Positions 12,701 to 22,100 of a stretch of DNA of 64,000 nucleotides are shown here, one piece after another. The position numbers and the translations under genes are program-made. Below the pieces are notes generated by a model. It saw nothing but the letters and a program-made list of their open reading frames with translations. It had not been told where the DNA came from and did not search any database. Source of the stretch: Sphaerolaimus hirsutus (taxonomy: Eukaryota > Nematoda > Chromadorea > Monhysterida > Sphaerolaimidae); contig OZ038453.1 in NCBI GenBank assembly GCA_964036195.1, positions 8,013,469 through 8,077,468 of the forward strand, given 5' to 3'. Position 1 is the stretch's first letter, and every line of letters starts with the position of its first letter.

Positions 12701-13577
12701 TCGAAGGTGGGATAGTTTCAAGGGGGGACTTAATCGAGGATACCTATACGGTATTTTGAATTTTCCTTATTTCACTTTCACAAAGTTTTTTTTTCAGTTG
12801 AACAGTACTGTCCAAATTCACAGATTGGTAGACCTTTCGTTTGAGTGGAATTCTGTTGCACCCATAAAAAGTTCATCGAATATGATGTCAGTGTGGCTAC
12901 ATACTAATGACAGTGGTGCAAAGAAAGGCTTCAATGCGACATACATAGCTGGTCTGTGTCTGTTTTTGGATTGTAAAATTGAGGTGTATATTTCTCCATA
13001 TGTATAAGTCGATAAGTCCAAAAAACTGATTTAGGAAAAAATGTCATTTTAAGTTTTGCTTACAATTCTCCGCCCAAACGAATGTCCAATGCTAATATGC
13101 AATGATATGCTATGATCAAAAAGCTTATAAAAATCATAATCCCCCATGAAATCCCCTTGTTGGCAGAAAGTTTATACTTATTGGCTAAGATCAATAAATG
13201 TCCCAGTCAATAAAAAAACACATTTTCAATAAAGATGTCCTAAAACCCTGAAACAACTACCGTATTTCTTCTAATAGAAGGGTGTCCTGTTATTTATTTC
13301 GTCAACTTTTTTACCCGCCCTTCTATTGGGGACACCCTTCTATTGGAAACTGTCCTTCTATTTATTTCGTGGCAGCCCCCCAAAATTAACAAAAGTGTAC
13401 CTACTATTAGAGGCGCCCTTCTATTGCAGATCTGCTTTTCTATTAAAATAATTACGGTATGAATATCTCTAAAATTCGTTTTCAGTGCCAACAAAAATGA
13501 GTGGAGCAGAGCGGACTGAAATCGCAAATTACATTTCTAACAAATTGAATGCCATTTATGGTCGCAACAAAGAATAG
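748..13577 (+). CDS. Gene A: secreted three-CUB-domain protein (11 exons)
   Basis: Predicted secreted protein of about 450 residues. CUB domains are extracellular beta-sandwich binding modules; the ligand is unknown. Exons: 748-811 (start MSAPIKILILLPLFWQC, a signal peptide), 1133-1228, 3076-3226, 5643-5770, 6340-6466, 8428-8450 plus 8773-8973, 10205-10277, 12095-12204, 12265-12407, 12824-12972 and 13486-13577 (TAG). CUB1 (exons 2-4) has SPGYPDQQYCNDLDC and ends GTGFNVSAQC. CUB2 (exons 5-7) ends AGFTISYQWLE. CUB3 (exons 8-10) has SPDYPRNYCNDLDC, VNVFDGE and KKGFNATYIAG. Every junction is GT-AG and phases agree, except inside exon 6, which is split by a palindromic insert at 8451-8772. The last exon is the least certain: another donor after 12983 would end the protein within a few codons. 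The paralogue at 19126 has the same exon lengths. It may be damaged by the exon 6 insert. Confidence 0.8.
912..1032. mobile_element. CCGTATT-tip element in gene A intron 1
   Basis: Ends CCGTAATTACTCGAAATACC and GAGGAAATACGG, each flanked by TA. The centre is G- and C-runs. The same intron of gene B lacks it, which fits a recent insertion. Confidence 0.75.
1340..1402. repeat. Small GCGCC-family hairpin
   Basis: Short inverted repeat starting AGTGATGGAAAAATT and ending ATTTCATCACT with GGCGCC in its centre. This is a reduced relative of the larger element at 1747. The flanks share TAAATAA but not in an exact duplication position. Confidence 0.5.
1427..1736. mobile_element. CCGTATT-tip element, right end missing
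   Basis: The left tip reads TATCGTATTTCCTCGGAATACC and is followed by repeated CCCCTCGAAATACC blocks and AATTGAGTGTGAAGAGAACG, as in full copies. The right half is absent; the GCGCC element begins just downstream. Confidence 0.55.
1747..2658. mobile_element. GCGCC foldback element with 9-10 bp target duplication
   Basis: 912-bp element with ends AGTGATGGAAAAGCGCC and GGCGCTTTTTCCATCACT. Each arm is an array of self-complementary GGCGCTTGGCGCC units; the centre (about 1972-2450) is AT-rich and non-repetitive. Flanks are ACTCTTATAT (1737-1746) and ACTCTTATAC (2659-2668), 9 of 10 identical. A 9-11 bp duplication is typical of Mutator-like transposons. It carries no transposase reading frame. 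Confidence 0.75.
2715..2841. mobile_element. Partial CCGTATT-tip element
   Basis: Contains the subterminal TTTCTGGCGAAA and CCCTCGAAATACCC blocks and ends CTAGGAAATACGG. The left tip is not recognisable. Confidence 0.5.
3318..5211. mobile_element. Large foldback element (AACACCTTCCCGATC ends)
   Basis: Long inverted arms: about 3318-3745 matches the complement of 4795-5211, and inner arms about 3746-4040 match 4050-4352. Ends AACACCTTCCCGATC and GATCGGGAAGGTGTT are each flanked by TA inside the outer element, whose uninterrupted sequence elsewhere reads CTTCTAATAGAAG. No transposase frame is seen; the open frames in the arms mirror each other and are by-products of the palindrome. Confidence 0.8.
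4353..4789. mobile_element. CCGTATTTCCTC element nested in the foldback's right arm
   Basis: Ends CCGTATTTCCTCGAAATACC and GAGGAAATATGG with TA on both sides. The foldback's left arm (3730-3760) supplies the empty site, whose complement reads AAGTGTTTATTTTTTT, so exactly one TA was duplicated. Confidence 0.85.
6000..6308. repeat. TGTAAAATG/TTTTACAGGGTCTGGGACTG inverted repeat
   Basis: Left part has CCAGACCCTGTAAAAC and the right end has TTTTACAGGGTCTGGGACTG. The arms carry GTGTCATG/CATGACAC and AAATCTTATTC motifs. It lies in gene A intron 4, ending about 30 bp before exon 5. Exact ends are uncertain. Confidence 0.55.
6642..7038. mobile_element. CCGYATTTCTCC element with CACCCGGGTG blocks
   Basis: Ends CCGCATTTCTCCGTGTAAAG and TTTACACGGAGAAATTCGG flanked by TA. 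The subterminal motif GTAAAGCACCCGGGTGCT recurs inverted. A second member is at 14456. It lies in gene A intron 5. Confidence 0.7.
7293..8256. mobile_element. GCAGGGTTGG inverted-repeat element
   Basis: Starts GCAGGGTTGGTTTTATAAAA and ends GCCAACCCTGC. The arms are ATTTTATTTTATTTT and TTTGTATACAAATTGT; the centre has TGTCATGACA-rich sequence and AAATCTTATGTT. The same element begins again at about 63454. It lies in gene A intron 5. Confidence 0.6.
8451..8772. mobile_element. Palindromic insert inside exon 6 of gene A
   Basis: Ends TTCCAACGCAGAACAAAATT and AATTTTGTTCTGCGTTGGAA are perfect inverted copies. The arms repeat GCGCGACACAATTTTGT, and the centre (about 8511-8726) is a GCGCC-type hairpin starting GTAGTGATGG and ending CCATCACTAC. 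It separates two coding pieces of exon 6 that match gene B. Reading through meets a stop, so the exon is broken unless the insert is spliced out. No clear target duplication was found. Confidence 0.75.
9099..9532. mobile_element. CCGTATTACCTC element in gene A intron 6
   Basis: Ends CCGTATTACCTCGAAATACC and TTCGAGGTAATACGG, flanked by TA. It carries the family's GGGTTTATTATTTCGCCAGC blocks and the AACGTGTGCTCGGCATTG core. Confidence 0.8.
9612..10104. mobile_element. hAT-like MITE, CAGAGTTGTTAAAA ends
   Basis: Starts CAGAGTTGTTAAAAGTACC and ends TTTTAACAACTATG. Flanks AGAATGGC (9604-9611) and AAAATGGC (10105-10112) match 7 of 8. Internal GAGTACTCGAGTA-type arms are shared with copies at 11142, 15741 and 42278. 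An 8-bp duplication with CAG-type ends is the hAT pattern. No transposase is present. Confidence 0.8.
10582..12013. mobile_element. Foldback element with GATTAGCATTGAAAAAA ends
   Basis: Left CATGATTAGCATTGAAAAAA and right TTTTTTTCAATGCTAATCATG are inverted copies. The subterminal arms carry repeated AAATCTCTGGGAGATTT-like motifs. It fills most of gene A intron 7 and holds at least one hAT-like MITE (11142-11644) and a fragment of another (about 10905-11060). Confidence 0.65.
11142..11644. mobile_element. hAT-like MITE with perfect 8-bp duplication
   Basis: CAGAGTTGTTAAAAGTACC start and TTTTAACAACTATG end, flanked on both sides by CTTCACAC (11134-11141 and 11645-11652). Confidence 0.88.
12416..12751. 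mobile_element. Variant CCGTAT-tip element in gene A intron 9
   Basis: Ends CCGTATATCCTCAAATATG and CGAGGATACCTATACGG flanked by TA. The interior has the AGTTATTTGAGGGGAGG blocks of a diverged subfamily. Gene B intron 9 holds a different insert instead. Confidence 0.65.
13261..13458. mobile_element. CCGTATTTCTTC element in gene A intron 10
   Basis: Starts TA|CCGTATTTCTTCTAATAGAAGG and ends ATTACGG|TA, with several CCCTTCTATT units inside. Same family as the outer element at 3304. Confidence 0.7.
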
Positions 13578-13833
13578 ATGCATTTTCACTATTTGTGATG
13601 TTTAGTTGAAAAATATTTCGTTTGCAATGAGTTTAGTTCCATGTGATTTTGTCACATGCAACTAGGTCCCACCATAAACGATTGAATTTAATGTTGTTTT
13701 CGCTTGTATTTATATGATTCAGTACACTGATTTGGTACTGCCTGATTTAGGAATGGATAGTGTCTCTACTGAATTTTACCGAACTTTTTATTTTTTCTCA
13801 ATACAGCACGACTACCCCAAAAAGCCAAAAATA

Positions 13834-14159
13834 CCATATTTACTTGAATAATCCCCATGGGGGATTATTATTTCGTCAGACATTTTTGAGGGGGAAACTA
13901 TTCGAGGGCGGAATTATTCAAGGGGGGGGGAATTATTATTTCGTCAAAATTTTCTAGCATGTTTCTATCAAATCATTTCACGAAATATGCTTTATAAACA
14001 CAATGGCGTGTCATTTTTGTTAAAATGATGTACAACAAATTAATAAAATCTTTGAAGGGGGAATTATTCAAGGGGGAATCATTGTTTCCTCACTTGCCTT
14101 ACAGGGGGATTATTCGTGGGGGGAATTATTCAAGGGGCGAACTATTCAAGTAAATACGG
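13834..14159. mobile_element. CCATATTTACTTGAATAATCC element
   Basis: Ends CCATATTTACTTGAATAATC and TTCAAGTAAATACGG flanked by TA. It contains GGGATTATTATTTCGTCAG blocks. It lies downstream of gene A. Confidence 0.7.
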
Positions 14160-14455
14160 TAGGTGTTAAGTGTACACACACCACACACTTAGCAGTGATG
14201 GATGTGTTATCAAACTTTTATAAATAAAACGGAACAAATTAACACCTTACATTCATCTAATTATCGGTGTATTTTGGGCACATTTTGGTGCACTGTCCTC
14301 GAAATGTATTCAATTGAGTATAATATTTAGGTTTTTCTCCTTTCAGATAAATTCATTGTACTGTAATAATAAAATTTTATTTGCTGATGAAAAGAACATT
14401 TGAGTGCTGTGCAAGGGGGGTGGCCCATAATTTATGATAAACATGATTACCACTA

Positions 14456-14921
14456 CCGTATTTCTCCAATCAAAGCACCCCTGGTGCTTTACAAAATTGG
14501 GGCACTTTTCAAACAACTTTTCAAGTGCCGTGTATAGCACCCTGGTGCAATGCAAATCACAGGGTGCTATACTATGTTTTGTTCACTTTTCTAAATGTCG
14601 CTTCAGAACTCGATTCCCATGACGCACAAATCTCTGAACACAAGTGCCACTTAAAGTTGCACTGGTGAATTACACCAGAAGCGTTTGATAAAGCCGCAGC
14701 ATGCAATTAAATAGGCATGTGTGCCAAAAGATCGCCGCGCGCCATGCAAAAAAATTTTTATGCAACAGATGGCCTTTCAATTTTTACGCTAACAAACAGA
14801 TGATCACAAAAAAATTTTCGGATGAGAAGTAAAGCACCCGGGTGCTTTATACGGGACATTCTGCACAGCACAGCACCCCGGGAGCTTTGAACGGGGGGGT
14901 GCTTTGATCGGAGAAATACGG
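14456..14921. mobile_element. CCGTATTTCTCC element with GCACCC blocks
   Basis: Ends CCGTATTTCTCCAATCAAAG and CTTTGATCGGAGAAATACGG, flanked by TA. Subterminal GCACCCCTGGTGCTTTAC repeats are inverted. Related to 6642-7038. Confidence 0.8.
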
Positions 14922-15423
14922 TAAGGCAAATAAATTCAAAGAATGGTGGTTGCCTTTAAAAATAGTACCTGACCACAATTGTAATGTAATGGGTCAGAAT
15001 ACTTAGAAATTTTTGTCTGCTCTTTGCAGTTTCGAACTGAACTTCAAGCACATTTTTTAATTTCCATGCACATTTTCATGATTTTCAATTTTTAATTTAT
15101 TAAAGCAGCGTTTACACTGTGATTTGTGCCGAAAATTCGAAAAGTGAAAAAGTTCCATAATGTTGGCATAAAGTTCCATATAAGCAAGAAAATGCAGTGA
15201 AGCATACTCACTAGTTAACTGCACTCACACGCCAATTTGCAGATAAATCGTCCATGCCGTTCCAGAGTTATAAGCATTTCAAAAATATTTCGGTTTTCAA
15301 TCCAATAAAGTGAACCGACAAGCAAAATATTTTTGAAATGCTTATAAGTTATAACTCTGGAACGACATGGATGATTTATAATTTATCTGCAAATTGGCAT
15401 GTGAGTGCACTTAACTAGTGAGT

Positions 15424-16641
15424 AGTGATGGAAAAGCGCCATGGCGCTGGCGCCTGGCGCTAGCGCCAAAGCAAAAAGCGCCATGGCGCTTTTGGCGCTT
15501 GGTGCTAAAACGCTCTGGCGCCATTGGCGCTTGGCGCTGAGGTTTGAGAAAGCGCCATGGCGCTTTTGGCGCTTGGCGCCATTTTCTGGTGGCGCTATTG
15601 GCGCCTGGCGCCAGCATTTTGAATGGCGCCAAAAAAGCGCCAACCATGATAATATAAAATTGTTATAATGCAATGAAATCCACACTCAAGTTGATCAATT
15701 TGAGTACAACTGAATAAATATTATTAATATTACAGTAGACCATAGTTGTCAAAACGTATTTACGTTTACTCGACTTTTACGTATACTCGAGTACTGCGTA
15801 AATACGTTTACGTTTCTTCCCGAAAAAATACCGGTACTCACTTAGTCGCGTACTTTTTGAAAGTACGCGAGTACAGGAAACATAATTCCAAAAAATTAAT
15901 GGGGTGCAAAACAAGCAAAAACTATTCAAACGAATTGAAGTAGCTGTGAAAATCGCAGCGGCAATGATAAAAGTTGCGACGTGTAGGGAAAGCGATGACT
16001 TTCACGTTTGCTCTACTCACCTTTATGTTTTTCGAGTACAACATTGAAAAAATACTAGCTTTCGTTTTCCCTGAATAAAAATACTGGTATTTATGTTTAA
16101 GTATTTTATAGGTAAATACTTTATGTTTTCTGTACTCAGGGTTGAGTAAAAAATAAATACTTTATGTTTACGTTTACTTTGAAAAAAGTTCAGTATTTTT
16201 AACAACTCTGCAGTAGACTGTAGGTATTTTTGACTGTATGTATCTATCCAGAGTGACTTTTTATAGATATTTTGCTCCGATTTTAACAAAAAAAATTGCC
16301 GATTTTCATACTTTTTCATAGTTTTTCACCTTCAAAACCACCATCGTTCATGTGAATTGTCACCTATTTTCCACCCGTTTATGGGTATATGTCCCTTAAA
16401 TAATTCCACCTTTTAGCTGATTGGGGAACAACTAACTCCCTATTGAAAGCTCTCCAGTCATAATGCTTGATTGAAAAATATATCTATGGGGATTTAAACA
16501 ATTTATAAACATTGTTCTCCTTCTTTGAACTGGCAAACGTTCAATGGACGACTACGACATTGGCGCTTGGCGCCGGGGTCAGAAAAGCGCCATGGCGCTT
16601 TTGGCGCTTGGCGCTAAAAGCCTGGCGCTTTTTCCATCACT
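15424..16641. mobile_element. GCGCC foldback nested in TTAA element, 10-bp duplication
   Basis: Ends AGTGATGGAAAAGCGCC and GGCGCTTTTTCCATCACT, flanked by ACTAGTGAGT at 15414-15423 and 16642-16651. The left arm of the host element (about 15206-15215, inverted) shows the unduplicated site. It is itself split by the MITE at 15741. Confidence 0.85.
15741..16210. mobile_element. hAT-like MITE nested third-deep
   Basis: Starts CATAGTTGTCAAAACG, ends TTTTTAACAACTCTG, flanked by perfect CAGTAGAC at 15733-15740 and 16211-16218. It lies inside the GCGCC element. Confidence 0.88.
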
Positions 16642-16760
16642 ACTAGTGAGTATACTTCACTGCATTTTCTTGCATATATGGCACTTAATTAAAAAATTAT
16701 GGAACTTTTTCACATTTTTTAAAATTGTCGGCACAAGTCGCTGTGTAAACGCAGCTTTAA

Positions 16761-17150
16761 GCGGCGTTTACACGGTTTCGTGTGCCAACAAAAAAAGAAG
16801 ACAAAAAGTTCCATAATTCCGGAATAAAGTTCCATATCTGCAAAAAACAAAGCAGTGAAGTATACTCACTAGTTGACTGTACACACATGCCAATTTGCAG
16901 ATAGTTCGGGCATGTCGTTCACGACTTAAAAACAAATTACAGTTTGTGTTTTTAAACCGAACCGACAACTGTAATTTGCTTTTAAGTCTTGATCGACAGG
17001 CGCAAATTATCTGCAAATTGGCATGTGTGTACACTTAACTAGTGAGTATACTTCAGTGAATTTCCTTGCAGATATGGAACTTTATTCCGGAATTATGGAA
17101 CTTTTCCACTCGTTTTTTTTTGTCGGCACACGAAAGCGTGTAAACGCCGC
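16761..17150. mobile_element. TTAA-flanked foldback element 2, abutting element 1
   Basis: Ends GCGGCGTTTACACGGTTTCG and CGTGTAAACGCCGC, between TTAA at 16757-16760 (shared with element 1) and 17151-17154. It shares GTTCCATAATTCCGG and TTTGCAGATA motifs with element 1. An uninterrupted member of the family. Confidence 0.75.
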
Positions 17151-17154
17151 TTAA

Positions 17155-19125
17155 CAAAAATAGTAGCCATTTTGCACCATTATCCCATTGCACAACTTTG
17201 TTAGTATAGTTAGCGTCAAGTTACAAGGCTCGGTTCATGTTGTAGTTTAGTTTAGTATTGTTTATATTATAAGCAGTTGGTGGAATGAACCAGAAAGCTA
17301 TTTCTGTGGGGTAACGAAAAGAACCCCCCCCCCCCCTCCAAAAAACAACTTGTCAACCATTTATCCATGTCAGAAGCTGCTCAGTTATGTATCTGTCTAT
17401 ATTGGTGAGGTAAACAAATTTTGCTTTCCAAAGAAATCATTGAGCCTCTTAAGAAAATATCCATTGTTTCCAGTCCAGTGTGTTTTACACTACTGTGCAG
17501 AATAGTTGGGACTTTTGACCCCTAGGAAACAGGAGGCTTTTTGTCCACCACACATTTGTTGCTTCCCCTTCTTTTACACCTTGCCCAATTTTGATGCTGT
17601 TCACGTATGTTGCGGATTGGGGATGGGGCTACATACAACCCAAAAAAAATTTCCTGCCAAATAACCCCCCAGTTCCAAGATAAGGGGCCTTAAAGAAGCA
17701 CATGAATTTCACATGACAAATCTGGCCAGGTGCCGGTTCCGCAAGTGGAAAAGTTAAGAGTTAAAACTCAAGAGTTGAGTAAAATGACAAATGATAAGTT
17801 AAGAGTAAAGTTAAAAGTTAAGAGTTGAGTAAAATCGTTTGTCGTTTTACTCAACTCTTAACTCTCAACTTGACTCATAACTTGTCATTTGTCATTTTAC
17901 TCAACTCTTAAGTTTTTACTCTTAACTTTTCTACTTGCGGAACTGGCCCCAGGTGTCTGATATTCAATAACTTGACCATTTCTGGGCCGATTTTGACCGT
18001 TCAACATTTAAGATGAACAGGACAACCCGTAGATTGCATTTTTTATGTCGGAAAAGTGATGTCTAAATTCCTTATGTCGATTTGACCAGGTTTTTCAACA
18101 TGAAAAATAATTTTTTCTGAACATGCTATCATATAGTTTAGACAATGAGGATTCATTTAAACAAAAAAGAGCTCAATATCTCATTCCAATCAAAAGTTAT
18201 GGGACTTCAAACTTATTGGTGGCATCAAAATTCCTTATGTTGATTTTACTGGGTTTCCAACAAACAAATTTGGCTTTTGGACATGCCGTCATATACTTTA
18301 GACGGAGAGGATTCATATATATATTTTGTTAATGTCTCTTTCCAATCATAAGTTATAGCACTGCAAACTTCCATCTTCTTTCCATACGAAATAATTGCAC
18401 ATTGCATTTTCACAGTTGAGCCAAGTTTTATTGACAATAGAGCAAAGCTGACATCTGAAATTCACACACCAAATAGTCCCACTGACAAGTGTGCCTACCT
18501 CCATTTTCCAGTGGCTGGCAATGGATGCAAAACTGCAGCTGAAAAAAAGCATGCCACAGTGTCACATATTCATAACAATCTGCTGTTCATGCTAAAACAT
18601 TCCTTGCCATGCTCACAGTGTGGTGATGCAGGCAGGCAGTCCCTATATTGAAAAACTTAATTGAAAATGAATGTCGGAATTGGATACACACCATAAATTA
18701 TGATATGGGGTTGATATCGCCAAGAATAAGCAAAGTCCCAACTATTCTGAAACATGAAGAAATTGAGCAAAAATTTTACTACTCACACAAAATATGCACA
18801 TAGCAACTCAAGGGGCAGTCATCCTGGGCATGTGTAGCCGACCCCCCAGGATACCCACCTATGGTGTCCAAATGTTTTGCACATTTGCCATTTTGAAATT
18901 TTGGCAACATTAGTCATGCAGCGAAAAAGTCCCAACAATTCTGCACGCTAGTGTAATACAATTTTTCTCTCAAATTAGCCATTTTTCACATTACTGTGCC
19001 CCTTATGTATGCCTTTTTTACACAGTTCTGTATTTTGATTGTAAGCATTCATTGTAAGTCTCCATAAAGTTTCAGCAAGTGTTATTCAAAACTATAATAC
19101 CTTATATATTCATGTGCATACTAAA
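17155..19125. other. Intergenic sequence upstream of gene B
   Basis: No supported gene. It includes a C-run (about 17325-17340), a palindromic element (17738-17945) and otherwise unique AT-rich sequence. Short frames near 18123-18552 lack splice sites or domain content. Confidence 0.4.
17738..17945. mobile_element. GGTTCCGCAAGTGGAAAAG palindromic element
   Basis: Left CCGGTTCCGCAAGTGG and right TACTTGCGGAACTGG are inverted copies, with AGAGTTGAGTAAAATGAC arms. CCAGGTG lies just outside on the left, and again two bases beyond the right end, which suggests a 7-bp duplication. A related element is at 48076. Confidence 0.6.
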
Positions 19126-22100
19126 ATGTCCTCGCTAAAAAAACTATTTCTTTTGGTTCCATTATTCTGGCAATATGCACATTTCACAGGTTTATTGCTT
19201 TTACATTTTCTGTTTTATTTCGCGTTTCTAAATTCTCGCCAGCAAAATTTAGTTTGCATGCAAGAAATGCAAGAAATACAAGAAATTATTACAGAACAGG
19301 AATATGTACATTCCAATACATTCACCAGCTGCCCAATTTCTCAGGTGGCCCCTGTGATTGTCCAAATCATGATACACCAGACCCAATTTTAACACCTAGA
19401 CAGATAATTTCACCTGGTTACCCTGACCACAACTACTGCAATGATATGAATTGTGAGTTTTTGGTAGATTACAAATTATGGCAAGGGCACTTATTGAGGC
19501 ACATATATTTGAAGATTCTAAATTTCAAAACTCAAATGAGTTTCTTTTTGGAGAACACAGAAACAATTATACCATAAAAATGTGAAAATATGTAAACGGT
19601 AAGGCGGCTTTCACACTGTTTTTTTTGTGACAACATAAATGTTTGAATTTTTATCATATCTCTGTCATGAATATTGAAATAATATATTGTGTGATACCTT
19701 AATCATGATCAGCCTCGTTTCCTAGAGGCTGATCATGATTAAGGTATCACACAATATATCATTTAAGCATCATCTAAGCATCAAATTGCATAGATGATGC
19801 AATCATGCACCTTTGGTCATATTTTTATCTTGTTGTTGGGGGATCACTTGCACTATGCAGCCAGAAAAATGGGCGTCACTCGCCAGAGATAATCACCAAC
19901 ATGAAATACACTATGGCTGGCAGCCTGCCAACGTTTTCTTTTGAATACCTGTTTTGCCAGGTGGTTGAAGTACTTGTCACTGTTTTTCATTCACGCTACC
20001 CTACAGGTATAAATTTATGTTGGTCAGTCCCCATTACACAACGCTAGTAAGCACCATGCAAAATATAAAAAAGAAAGTTGGCCCACTGCCAAGAAATAAT
20101 GAAATAGTTATTTCTGTCACTAACACTCAAATATACGTTTCAATTCTCACCACTTGCAGGCAAATACAAATTAGAATGCGAAGCTGGCGAATTTGCTCGA
20201 TTTGTTGTACACGACTTTGCAACTGCAGATGAAAATGATTATGTGGAAATTTTTGACAGAAATTATTATTCAGTTCCTGCCACCCCCTCGAGCTTTGACG
20301 AAATGATAAGGTTTGTTCACAAAAGTATACCATAGACCCTCAGCCAAAGTTTTATTCATGAAGTGCATGCAAGCAGGTTTCCACGTTGCCCAAATTTCTG
20401 TGCTTCCCAAAATTTCAATCTCAGTCAATCTTTCAAAAAGGAAATATATTTAAATCTCTCTAAAAATATGCATAGAAAATGTAAATTACAAATCACATAT
20501 TTTTTTATTTTCTATTCAAAGTAACACAAATTCAGATTTATCTCGAAAAACCCACAGAAAATAATTTTTTTTATTTTTTTGGATGTTTTATTAGATTTCT
20601 AAAAAAATCAATCTCCCAAAAATGCTAACCATGCACCACAAACAAAACGTGTAAAACGTGTAAAACACTTCATATGTCTGGTGCATCTGCAGTCTGCACA
20701 GCTTGGAAAATATGAAATACATTGCCACACACACTGATATTCCACATTTCTAACACATAAAAGGAGCAGAATGTATCCTTGAAACTTGAAGCTTCACTCA
20801 ATATTTATTCCTATGTGGAAATCTATGTGGAAATCTTCTGCAATTCTCACACAAAACTCACTTTTACATTTTACCCAACCTCACTTATTCTGATAAATTC
20901 ACAGACTCACAGGGGAGGGTCACACTGGTGAATCTCTCACATTAAATGGACCCAGGGCTGCATTTTACTTTACAACAAATGGCACTGTCACAGGCACTGG
21001 GTTCAATGTGTCTGCTCAGTGCATCACTAGAGGTATGTTTGACAGTTGACGGCTAGAAAACGGAAAAAAATTTGCCTCCTGAAAGTGGAAACAAAAAGTT
21101 GACACCCCAGTGTCCACTTTCGGAAATAGCACAAATCACAAGAAAAATGCATGAGTGATGGGCATCAAGTGTGATGCTTCCCCATGCTTCCAACAGCATC
21201 ACGAGGTTTTTAGTGATCTGTTTCCCACATGCTTCACCTCACTTCACCGCCACTTCAGGTGCTTCCAAAATTGTGGATCACACATCACACAACTGGAGCT
21301 TCCACATTCTTCTACTATGTATAGATTTGCGTGGGAGCACCATAATAAGAAGCGTTAAGTGCCTTCACGCAGATTTTCGTGGTGAAGATTGGTGAAGCAC
21401 CGTGAAGTGTCTGCGTGAAGTTCCCATCCCATTTCAAATGCCCAGTTTGAAACAAACCCATTTTTCATGCCAATTCAGAGTGCAGCTGCCCCAGCCTGCA
21501 ATCATCCAACCTTGAATCTGCCACAATTAGTTTCGTCCACCCAAAAAATGGCTGCCATCACATTGACTGCGTTTATATTTTGGATAAACCAAATCTTTAC
21601 AGGTTGAGTTGCGTCAATCTTACATTTTGTGGAGAAAACACCTACCGTATTACCTCGAAATACCCCCATGGGGGTTTATTCTTTCGCCAGCAAAATTTGA
21701 GGGGGGGTTAATTCGAGGGGGGTTTATTCGAGGGGGGGTTTTATTATTTCGCCAGAAATTTTCGTGAAATTCATACTAAAGAATACACCTTTTCTTACAC
21801 AAAAACGGTAACACAGCAAAAAATAGATCCGTGAAGCGTGTGGAAGCGGGCTGGATGCGCGTGAAGCGGCGCGCTTCCACACGCTTCCACCAACATCACG
21901 AGATTCTGGGTGAAGTGTCTTCCACACGTTTCACCTAGCTTCACCGCGCGCTTCACGCGCATCCAAACATGTGGAAGACACTTCACGCCGCTGGCGCTTC
22001 CACACGCTTTCCCCCGCGTATAAATTTGCGTGGGAGCGCCGTATTAAGAAGCATGAAGTGGCTTCATGCATTTCTTTGTGATGTGTGTGGAAGCGCTGGC

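Larger units (their letters stand above)
15104..16756. mobile_element. TTAA-flanked foldback element 1, with nested inserts
   Basis: Ends AGCAGCGTTTACACTG and GTGTAAACGCAGCT between TTAA at 15100-15103 and 16757-16760. Long inverted arms include GTTCCATAATGTTGGC and CAATTTGCAGATAAAT. A GCGCC element is inserted in its right arm. TTAA target use is known for piggyBac and Kolobok-type transposons. No transposase seen. Confidence 0.7.

Noticed and set aside
15383..15685. Open frames rich in Ala, Leu and Trp in the GCGCC arrays (also at 1764, 2493, 51520)
   Set aside because: They are translations of the GGCGCTTGGCGCC unit; the same peptide appears wherever the repeat does.
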